From NCBI GenBank assembly GCA_047518225.1, contig JAKZRK010000329.1, forward strand, positions 1 through 6,068: a stretch of 6,068 nt of DNA. Reading direction: 5' to 3'. The notes beneath the pieces were generated by a model. The model had not been told where the DNA came from, did not search any database, and saw nothing but the letters and a program-made list of their open reading frames with translations. Every line of letters starts with the position of its first letter. Position 1 is the stretch's first letter. The DNA is from GCA-2731375 sp047518225. GTDB taxonomy: Bacteria > Pseudomonadota > Alphaproteobacteria > GCA-2731375. The position numbers were made by a program, and so were the translations under genes. Positions 1 to 5,475 of this stretch are shown here, one piece after another.

Positions 1-140
1 GCGTAACGCTAAAGCGCTACACGAAGCAGCGCGGGTCCCTCCTATGGATTGCCGGGACAACCGGCAACACCGTATCCGGCATCAACAAGTGGCCCCTTTT
101 TACTCCGGCGCCATGGCCCGAATTTACTCCGGCGTTGACA
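1..140. mobile_element. Outer end of an IS21-family insertion sequence (partial)
   Basis: Two copies of a 21-base repeat (90-110 and 114-134, 18 of 21 identical, both ending TTTACTCCGGCG) are followed by a terminus reading GTTGACA at 134-140. Repeated terminal units of this TGGCCC...ACTCCGGCG type, bounded by TGACA/TGTCA, are what I know from ends of IS21-family (istA/istB) elements. The orientation puts the body of the element to the left, outside the window, so no transposase gene is visible. A perfect 7-bp hairpin (49-55 with 61-67) lies inside this end. The TTGACA hexamer at the tip resembles the outward -35 box known from IS21 ends. The opposite end and any target duplication cannot be seen. 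This could be a relic rather than a full element. Confidence 0.5.
90..134. repeat. Two tandem 21-bp terminal repeats of the IS end
   Basis: The units at 90-110 and 114-134 are spaced 24 bp apart and differ at only three adjacent positions (CTT versus GAA after TGGCCC). In IS21-family elements such repeated units are thought to be transposase (IstA) binding sites. That role is inferred here from family knowledge. Confidence 0.55.
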
Positions 141-333
141 GGCTAACCGCAACAAAACTTGATTTCAGCTTCTGGAATGTCTGCTATGCGTCAAACACGA
201 ACGCTTGCGCGTTGTCGGCATGGCGTTTCGTTTACTCTAAATGTAGTGGGTGACCGTCTTAACCGGATTGGCGCGGAAAATTCCTATGCTTTGATTTTGC
301 CGGTCAATTTTACAGGTGTGGGAAATTGCAGAC
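141..333. other. Non-coding stretch, nothing recognised
   Basis: Between the IS end and the terminator of the structured RNA there is moderately AT-rich sequence. I find no convincing reading frame, tRNA or promoter pair. The IS-borne TTGACA at 135-140 has only a poor -10 (CTTGAT, 158-163) at 17 bp. Confidence 0.4.
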
Positions 334-405
334 AAAAAGAGAGGCGTCAGGTGCACTGGACGCGGGGTCCTGGCAACGTGCCCCGAAGGACACTCCTGAC
401 GCCTC
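334..405 (-). terminator. Branched intrinsic terminator ending the structured RNA
   Basis: Read on the minus strand, 405-395 (GAGGCGTCAGG) pairs perfectly over 11 bp with 351-341, followed by TCTTTTT down to 334. Inside the stem are two further hairpins. One is 393-388/383-378, 6 bp with one U-G pair and a UUCG loop. The other is 370-367/361-358, 4 bp with a five-base loop. The terminator is therefore a three-way junction rather than a simple hairpin. The U-tract is five long, adequate for Rho-independent termination. Confidence 0.7.
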
Positions 406-1141
406 GCAATCAGAGAGATCGAAATCTCCAAAGGCCGAAGCCTTCCGAACCACTTGGCGTGAACCACGCGGTTCCTGATTCTCGGAGTCCAGTCACTCCA
501 AAACACGTTGTCCGGAGACGGTGGTCCGAAGACCCGTGCTTAAAAGCCTGCTGCTCCAGCGGCCGGGTGGTCTCGGAACCTCACCCCGAAAGGAAAAGCG
601 CCACGATCGCCACGCCGCCTGGACCTTTCCATCAATTGCCATCGGCCCGAAGGCTCACCGCAACGATTTCCCAGCCCGCTAATTGGGACACACCCACGAG
701 TAAGACCCGCTTGACGCCTCAATCAGCTTGCCTGTCCGGACCACTCGCAGGATGAACCCCGAAGGATAAATCCGAAAGTCGTCCCAACCGACCGGACCGT
801 TCCCCCCGAAGGTTTCCCGATCCCCGGTCCGCCGTACCCGGAGGTACCCCGTTCCGGTCGCTGGTCCGGCCAACCCGCCCGAAGACGCGCCGCCCCTTCC
901 AGCCGGCCCGGGCATCCAAAGATACCCCGGCCATTCGATCCTTCACCGAACGATGCAACCCGAAGGCCGTACCGAGGGATCCCGATCCCGAAATGCCATC
1001 CACTTTAGTTGCCTAAAGCGGTATCCAGCGGTCCCGGTCAGCCTAGGCTGGCTAGCACCAAAGGGTCTTGGCACCCCGCGGCGGCCCCGGCTTTCAAACG
1101 TCCTGCTTTTGAAGACTGGAAATTCGTCCTTCGTGACCACT
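334..1141 (-). ncRNA. Candidate large structured non-coding RNA of unknown class
   Basis: About 800 nt on the minus strand fold locally almost end to end into small hairpins. Loops are UUCG at 964-961, 883-880, 810-807, 763-760, 651-648, 590-587, 530-527, 439-436, 423-420 and 387-384; eight of these ten are closed by C-G, the classic stable form. UCCG loops sit at 842-839 and 516-513, and a GCAA (GNRA) loop at 1012-1009 on a perfect 6-bp stem. These motifs are meaningful only on the minus strand, which sets the RNA strand. Longer elements include a 7-bp stem 927-921/916-910 and an 8-bp two-part helix 773-764/759-750. A four-way junction is closed by 480-475/413-408 and contains hairpins 474-447, 444-431 and 428-415. 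The RNA ends in a terminator. Reading frames across the region are low-complexity and not protein-like. I do not recognise it as tmRNA, RNase P RNA, rRNA or a known intron. The 5' end is uncertain: structure is convincing only from about 1113 onward. It could also be a long structured 3' UTR of the upstream operon. Confidence 0.6.
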
Positions 1142-1147
1142 GAGAAA

Positions 1148-1176
1148 ATTCTGGATCATGATGTTGTTGCAGACAA
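1148..1176 (-). promoter_or_regulatory. Possible promoter of the structured RNA
   Basis: On the minus strand TTGTCT (1176-1171) and CAGAAT (1153-1148) are separated by 17 bp. Each matches the sigma-70 consensus at 4 of 6 positions. This would start transcription near 1141, just ahead of the first hairpins. The match is weak and alternatives exist in this AT-rich stretch. Confidence 0.3.
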
Positions 1177-1205
1177 GGTAAAATCGCAAGAATTCATCAA
1201 AAAAC

Positions 1206-1254
1206 GGTGGATAACAGCAAAATTAATACACAACTACTTAACAGGCTATCCACA
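1206..1254. promoter_or_regulatory. Pair of inverted DnaA-box-like sites around an AT-rich core
   Basis: GGTGGATAA at 1206-1214 (TTATCCACC on the minus strand) and CTATCCACA at 1246-1254 each differ from TTATCCACA by one base. They face each other across 31 bp of AT-rich sequence. This arrangement resembles part of a replication origin or a DnaA titration or regulatory site. Two one-mismatch boxes can occur by chance, and no typical origin-flanking gene is present. Confidence 0.3.
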
Positions 1255-1351
1255 ACGGCCTGTTGACCGAGCTAAATTTATCTTCCGAATCATCAACTTG
1301 AAGGGGATGTTATGGAAAATACGGATCCCCGGCATTTCCTGCACCGGGACG

Positions 1352-1390
1352 AAATTTGGTGGCGAAATCGCCCTGATTTGGAGCGCCACC
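1352..1390 (-). terminator. Weak candidate terminator after the dehydrogenase gene
   Basis: On the minus strand 1390-1384 (GGTGGCG) pairs perfectly with 1364-1358 (CGCCACC), followed by AAATTT at 1357-1352. It begins about 55 bases after the stop codon. The loop is long (19 bases) and the U-tract short, so termination may be leaky and let operon transcripts run toward the structured RNA. Confidence 0.3.
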
Positions 1391-1445
1391 CGGAATCCAT
1401 ATCAAATGGGTCGAATCATCAGCGAAAACCCGTGCGAATGACGAT

Positions 1446-2615
1446 TTAATATGCGGCGCGCAATAATTCCATGATTTGGTCCGGCGAGCGAATTTCCCGG
1501 GGGTTGGAAAAGGTCCAGTCATCCAGCATGCAGTTTTTCGCCAACAGGGGCAGTTGATCCTCCGCGATGTCCACTTCGCGCAAGCTGCGGGGCATGCCGA
1601 GGCCCGAAATCAATTTGTCCAGGGCGTCGCCCGCGCTCTGGTCCGGATGGCCCACGGCCCGGGCAATGGCGGCCTGACGGTTGGCGTTGATGGCGGCGTT
1701 GTAGTTCAGCACGAATGGCAGCATGACGCAGGAGGTATAGCCGTGGGGTACATTGGCCGTGCCGCCCAGGATATGGCCGATGGCGTGGGAGGCGCCCAGG
1801 CGGGTGCCGGTGACGATACCGGTCATGGATATCCAGGCCCCCATCAGACATTGCAGGCGCGCCTCCAGGTCGCTTGGGTCGGCCTTGACCCGTGGCAGGC
1901 CTTCACTCAACAGGCGCAGGGCCTGCAATGCCGCCCCGTCCGTGTAGTCGTTGGCATCCAGGGAGCAATAGGTCTCAACCGCGTGATCCACGGCCCGGAT
2001 GCCCGTGGACAGCCACAGCCATTCCGGCGTGTACACGGTGACGGCTGGATCCAGGATGACGGAAATGGGAATAATGCCGGGATGCATGAAGCTTTGTTTC
2101 AGCTTCTCTCGAGTGTTGGTAATCCCGGCGCGGGCGTTGAACTCACCCCCCGACAGGGTGGTGGGGATGACGATCTGGCGCACCGTGGGGGCGTCATATT
2201 CGGGGCGGAAACGTTTGCCGTTCGCGTCAACCCTGGTGCGGAAAGGCTCCAATCCGTCGGCGTCGGTAATGTCATGTTCGAGGCATATGGTGACGGCCTT
2301 GCCGCCGTCGGTGGCCGATCCGCCGCCGAAGCTGACCAGCAGATCGCAGCCCGCCTCACGCGCGGCATTGGCGCAGTCCACCACCGCCTCGCGCGGCGAG
2401 TGGGACGGCATTTGATCCCAACGCCCCGCATAACGCTGACCCAGGGCCGCCGCCATGGTCTCGACGGCGTCGGTTTCACGGTTCAGGGTGCCGCTGACCA
2501 GCAGAAATACCCGTTCGGCGCCCAGCCGTTCGGCTTCCCCGGCCACCGCCCCGGCCGCCGCCTGGCCAAAAATCACCCGGTCCATGCCCGTGAAGACAAC
2601 CTGCCCGCTTTGCAT
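1446..2615 (-). CDS. Iron-containing alcohol dehydrogenase, maleylacetate reductase-like
   Basis: A 389-residue NAD(P)-dependent oxidoreductase of the group III (iron-type) alcohol dehydrogenase fold, expected in the cytoplasm. The N-terminal nucleotide-binding half has the GGGSATDGGKA motif (about 97-107) and IPTTLSGGE (about 150-158), a pattern typical of the maleylacetate reductase-like branch. The C-terminal helical half carries the metal-site histidines in VDHAVE (H211), SHAIGH (H277, H281) and VPHG (H291). The usual aspartate ligand four residues before the first histidine is replaced by Arg207, while an Asp sits at 210, so the metal site may be altered. Length is normal for the family. 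I chose the ATG at 2615 because AAGGA (2628-2624) lies 8 bases ahead; the ATG at 2624, giving 392 residues, would abut its own Shine-Dalgarno. The gene follows the M81 gene in the same operon. The substrate, an aldehyde, ketone or keto-acid, is unknown. Confidence 0.9.
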   Translation of the reverse strand: MQSGQVVFTGMDRVIFGQAAAGAVAGEAERLGAERVFLLVSGTLNRETDAVETMAAALGQRYAGRWDQMPSHSPREAVVDCANAAREAGCDLLVSFGGGSATDGGKAVTICLEHDITDADGLEPFRTRVDANGKRFRPEYDAPTVRQIVIPTTLSGGEFNARAGITNTREKLKQSFMHPGIIPISVILDPAVTVYTPEWLWLSTGIRAVDHAVETYCSLDANDYTDGAALQALRLLSEGLPRVKADPSDLEARLQCLMGAWISMTGIVTGTRLGASHAIGHILGGTANVPHGYTSCVMLPFVLNYNAAINANRQAAIARAVGHPDQSAGDALDKLISGLGMPRSLREVDIAEDQLPLLAKNCMLDDWTFSNPREIRSPDQIMELLRAAY

Positions 2616-2623
2616 TCCATCCA

Positions 2624-2628
2624 TCCTT
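2624..2628 (-). promoter_or_regulatory. Ribosome binding site deciding the dehydrogenase start
   Basis: AAGGA on the minus strand ends 8 bases before the ATG at 2615 but overlaps the upstream ATG at 2624. This favours the shorter protein by three residues. Confidence 0.55.
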
Positions 2629-2653
2629 TTTAATTACCGTTGGTCCGAGCCTA

Positions 2654-4141
2654 TCACGGGTTGGGGTCGTTGATCTTGTCCAGGGGAAAGATCGGCCGGC
2701 GCACGTTTTTGAAATCCAGCATGTCATAGTCCGAGGTGCAGACCCCGACGCCGGCGCATTCGATCACCTGTTTGGCTATATCGCTGAACCCGGCCCGGTA
2801 GTGAATGCGGCTTTTCAACAGCAAATAGCGCTTTTGCGTGGGGTCGATACCCAGGCTCTGGAAACAATTCAGATCGTTGGGTTCCTGGTGCCGGCTGATC
2901 ACCACGATTTCAACCTTACCCGTATCCAGCACCACCGTGGCACCCATGTCCTGTAGCACCCCCTGCTGCATGGGGCCGCGATTGCGGAACTGGCCGTTGG
3001 AAATCAGTTTCACCGTGCCGCTGACCGGCCGGGATTCACCCTTGCGGCCGATAGAGGGCATGTCGATCTTGCCGCCCAGATTGACGGTCACTTTGGCGCC
3101 GATGCCGGCGGCGATCATTTCCCGTACCGCGCCCGGGTCATGAATGGCGAAGGCGGCGACGTCTTCCAGACCGGCATCCAACACCCCGCCTAAAACGGCC
3201 ATGGTATCCATGGTCCCGCCCGAGGCGGCGTTGTCGTAATGATCCAGCACGATCACCGGACCCTCGGTCGCCGCCTTGGCGCGGGCCAGGGAGGCTTCCA
3301 GCGGTTCGATCTGGTAGACGAAGGCCTCCCGCTCGGCCCAGGCGAAGTCCAACAATTCATCGCGGTAGCGCGCGGCCAATTCGGGGTCGTTATCCGTGAC
3401 CACGACTGCCGAGAGCCCAGCGTTGTGGATATCGGCATGGGGAAAGCCGACGAACAGGGTCGCGGCCAGGGCGCCCTCCGCCTCCATGCGCCGGGTCATC
3501 TCCTGCAGGTCCTTGTTGGGGAAATTATCGGTGCCCTGGCGCATCACATGGGGCAGCATGGGCCGGTTGCCCCACGCCAGGGCCGGCTGCCCCTCGCCCC
3601 GCAGCAAGGCAAAGACCGGCTTGCCGGCGCGCGCCGCGGTCTCGTAATTGTCAATGTGGGGATAGGTTTGATAGCCGGCGATCACCGTGGCGTTGTCGGC
3701 GATGGCGGCATACATGTTGGTGTGCATATCCAGGGTCACGGCCATGGGCACCTCCGGGGCAATTTCGCGCAGGCGGGTCAACAGCGCGCCTTCGCCGTCG
3801 TCCATGCTTTGCGTCACCATGGCGCCGTGCAGATCCAACAGAATGGCGTCGCAGCCGTCCTCTACCGCGGCGCAGATTTTGTCTGTGATATATTTGTAGG
3901 CTTCGTCGTGTACGGGACCCGAGGGCGGCGCATTGGCGGCGATGGGGAAGACCATTTCGGCGCCTGCTTCTTCCGCCAGATCGATATAGGCGCCGACACC
4001 GCTGCCCGTACCCTTGAAGGCACCGTAGACCTCCCGGCCCTCGTAGGGCAGGGGCTGTGCCTTGGCAAAGCGCTCGATCGGCGTCGGCACCGGCGAAAAG
4101 GTATTGGTCTCGTGTTTCATCATGGCGATGACCACGCGCAT
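2654..4141 (-). CDS. M81 family metallopeptidase (MlrC-like)
   Basis: A 495-residue protein with the two-domain layout of the MlrC/M81 family (DUF1485-type N-terminal domain plus MlrC C-terminal domain). The founding member is the zinc enzyme of microcystin breakdown, but most relatives have unknown substrates. Visible signatures are the N-terminal KHETNTFSP (H10, E11), LDLHGAM (D103, H105), LDMHTN (D138, H140), YPHIDNYE (H162) and LDHYDNAASGGTMDT (from 299). D138, H140 and H162 keep the D-x-H then +22 His spacing I recall for the zinc ligands of MlrC. No signal peptide or membrane segment is seen, so it is likely cytoplasmic. Start ATG at 4141 has GAGGGAG (4154-4148) 6 bases upstream. It is the first gene of an operon with the dehydrogenase, divergent from the Sel1 gene. 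Calling it a microcystinase would be unjustified; a small amide or peptide hydrolase role is an inference. Confidence 0.9.
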   Translation of the reverse strand: MRVVIAMMKHETNTFSPVPTPIERFAKAQPLPYEGREVYGAFKGTGSGVGAYIDLAEEAGAEMVFPIAANAPPSGPVHDEAYKYITDKICAAVEDGCDAILLDLHGAMVTQSMDDGEGALLTRLREIAPEVPMAVTLDMHTNMYAAIADNATVIAGYQTYPHIDNYETAARAGKPVFALLRGEGQPALAWGNRPMLPHVMRQGTDNFPNKDLQEMTRRMEAEGALAATLFVGFPHADIHNAGLSAVVVTDNDPELAARYRDELLDFAWAEREAFVYQIEPLEASLARAKAATEGPVIVLDHYDNAASGGTMDTMAVLGGVLDAGLEDVAAFAIHDPGAVREMIAAGIGAKVTVNLGGKIDMPSIGRKGESRPVSGTVKLISNGQFRNRGPMQQGVLQDMGATVVLDTGKVEIVVISRHQEPNDLNCFQSLGIDPTQKRYLLLKSRIHYRAGFSDIAKQVIECAGVGVCTSDYDMLDFKNVRRPIFPLDKINDPNP

Positions 4142-4238
4142 GGCTGTCTCCCTCGGTTGCCTTTATGCTCCATAGGCTGGCAGAGTGGATTGCTTGAGGC
4201 AAGGCGCATCGGTGATCTTTTGCGACCTCGACCGTTGC

Positions 4239-4267
4239 TTGTCGCGGTGGGGAGGGAGACGTACAAT
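4239..4267 (+). promoter_or_regulatory. Likely sigma-70 promoter of the Sel1 gene
   Basis: TTGTCG (4239-4244) and TACAAT (4262-4267) are 17 bp apart, matching the consensus at 4 of 6 and 5 of 6 positions. The predicted transcription start, about 7 bases after the -10, falls on or next to the ATG at 4274, so the transcript would have almost no leader. Confidence 0.5.
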
Positions 4268-4273
4268 ACGCCC

Positions 4274-5212
4274 ATGTCACGACATCATAGACTTTCCCGG
4301 TTACGCGGGGCCGTGGGGCTATTCGCTTGCATTGCGCTGTTGCTGCCGCTTTCGCCAGCGCAATCGCAGGTGGTTGATTTGGCGGCCTCTCATCGCGACT
4401 ACAAGGAGGGTGATTACGGCTTGGCGTTGGCGGGCTTCGAGCGTGGCGCGGCGCAGGGGTCGGCGGAAGCGCGATATTGGCTGGGGATACTGTACGACCG
4501 TGGCCAGGGCGTGGCCCGAAATCGTGAACTGGCCTACCAGTGGTTCCTGAAAGCGGCGGCGCAGGGCCATGACGAGGCGCAGCGCGTCGTGGGGGTCTAT
4601 TTGGACGAGGGCGAGGCAATCGCCCAGGATCTGGAACAGGCGGCCGCATGGTATCAACGGGCGGCGGCCCAGAAAAACGTCAAGGCGATGCGCAATCTGG
4701 CCCAGCTATATGTCGCGGGGCGGGGGATCGCACGTGATTTCGCCAAGGGGGCAAGGCTCTTGCGGCGGGCCGCCGACCGGGGCAACGCCAAGGCCATGCG
4801 TAACCTTGGCTATCTTTATTACTTTGGCAAGGGTGTGCCGCGCGACCCGGCCGCGGCCGCGGCCCTGTTCCGCACGGCGGCGAAGGCCGGCCTGGACAAG
4901 GCAATATATAATCTGGGTTTTGTCCATTACCGGGGCGAAGGCGCGCCACGGGATCTGGCGGAGGCAGCCTATCAGTTTGGACAGGCGGCTGATCGGGGCA
5001 ATGCCGATGCACAATTGATGCTGTCGCGGATGTATCTGCTGGGCGAAGGCGTGGAGAAAGACCCGGCCAAGGCCTATTTCTGGGCCCTATTGGGGGCGGT
5101 ACAGAAACCCAAGTTGGCGGAATGGCATTTCGACAAGTTACGCGGCTTGTTGTCCCTGGCCCAGATGGACGACATCAGGGCGCAAAGCAAGGCCTGGAAT
5201 CCAAAGGGCTAG
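4274..5212 (+). CDS. Exported Sel1-repeat protein
   Basis: A 312-residue protein beginning with a clear signal peptide: basic n-region (RHHRLSRLR), hydrophobic core about 12-27, and likely cleavage near residues 30-33. It then has six Sel1-like repeats in exact 36-residue register starting at 64, 100, 136, 172, 208 and 244 (pattern A-x-A-x-x-x-L-G-x-x-Y ... G-x-G-V-x-x-D ... A-x-x-W/L-F-x-x-A-A). A short degenerate helix pair (44-62) precedes them. A C-terminal helical tail of about 35 residues ends the protein. Sel1 solenoids are protein-interaction scaffolds; exported ones act in the periplasm or envelope. No lipobox cysteine is seen. The frame is open far upstream, but the ATG at 4274 is chosen because the signal peptide starts there. 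No Shine-Dalgarno lies at normal distance; GGAGGGAG at 4251-4258 is 15 bases away and upstream of the -10. The partner is unknown. Its convergence on fliP does not by itself imply a flagellar role. Confidence 0.9.
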   Translation: MSRHHRLSRLRGAVGLFACIALLLPLSPAQSQVVDLAASHRDYKEGDYGLALAGFERGAAQGSAEARYWLGILYDRGQGVARNRELAYQWFLKAAAQGHDEAQRVVGVYLDEGEAIAQDLEQAAAWYQRAAAQKNVKAMRNLAQLYVAGRGIARDFAKGARLLRRAADRGNAKAMRNLGYLYYFGKGVPRDPAAAAALFRTAAKAGLDKAIYNLGFVHYRGEGAPRDLAEAAYQFGQAADRGNADAQLMLSRMYLLGEGVEKDPAKAYFWALLGAVQKPKLAEWHFDKLRGLLSLAQMDDIRAQSKAWNPKG

Positions 5213-5475
5213 AGCACATTCGAACTATACCGGGTCATTTTACCGGCCTGGAGGCCTCCGTGGGTAGGCGCGGGCCGCAGGTCGATGTGGTGCATCGTCC
5301 AAGGTCCGCAACGCCGCCACGGAGGCCTCCAGGCCGGCCTTCGGTGGCGACCCTAAGCCATTCGGATGCGTTGCGCCGCTTGCCCCATGTACCACATCGC
5401 GCCGCGCGCCGCGCCTGCCCGAATGGCTTATGGACGCCATCAAATGACCCGGTATGGTTCGAACGTGCTCTAGCC
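5207..5475. repeat. Nested palindromic element (MITE-like) between convergent genes
   Basis: Terminal inverted repeats 5207-5240 and 5442-5475 match at 32 of 34 positions. Inside are two independent stems: 5243-5263 with 5317-5337 (21 of 21) and 5343-5365 with 5419-5441 (20 of 23). Single-stranded DNA or RNA would therefore form a three-way junction with two long arms. The loops of the two arms carry related sequence in opposite orientation (CGATGTGGT at 5283-5291 and its complement at 5391-5399). The element looks like an inverted dimer of a unit of about 132 bp. The stop codons of both neighbouring genes (TAG at 5210-5212 and TAG at 5472-5470) lie in the terminal repeats. No coding capacity is seen. 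It probably arrived as a small non-autonomous mobile or palindromic repeat. It may now serve as a two-way terminator, although no U-tract is present. Confidence 0.75.

Larger units (their letters stand above)
1142..1445. other. AT-rich intergenic region between operon end and structured RNA
   Basis: This stretch of about 300 bp has no credible gene; the plus-strand frame crossing it (953-1441) is compositional. It contains the possible ncRNA promoter, two DnaA-like boxes around an AT-rich core, and a 7-bp hairpin (1240-1246 with 1258-1264) overlapping one of those boxes. A stem-loop just downstream of the dehydrogenase stop may act as its terminator. Base composition is visibly more AT-rich than the flanks between about 1140 and 1320. 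Confidence 0.5.

Noticed and set aside
90..134. CRISPR-like repeats
   Set aside because: There are only two units, spaced 3 bases apart, with no spacers; they fit IS terminal repeats.
334..1141. Known RNA classes (tmRNA, RNase P RNA, rRNA fragment, group I/II intron) for the hairpin-rich region
   Set aside because: I could not find the hallmark sequences: no tag-peptide frame, no RNase P core motifs, no intron domain V or group I core. A covariance-model search would be decisive.
1223..1241. CtrA-type site (TTAA-N7-TTAA) in the AT-rich patch
   Set aside because: The two TTAA tetramers are 11 bases apart, not 7.
159..1441. Plus-strand frames 159-755 and 953-1441 and minus-strand frames such as 719-1003
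   Set aside because: They show biased, low-complexity composition, no family signature and no ribosome binding site. The region is better explained by RNA secondary structure.
1476..2633. Long plus-strand open frame (385 codons) opposite the dehydrogenase
   Set aside because: It is an antisense shadow of a well-supported gene in GC-rich DNA. Its translation is rich in G, R, H and Q, with no domain.
4251..4258. GGAGGGAG as Shine-Dalgarno of the Sel1 gene
   Set aside because: It lies 15 bases from the ATG and upstream of the predicted -10 box, so it would not be in the transcript.
3239..4273. Upstream extension of the Sel1 reading frame
   Set aside because: It is antisense to the M81 gene. 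The real protein begins at 4274, where a signal peptide starts and a promoter lies just upstream.
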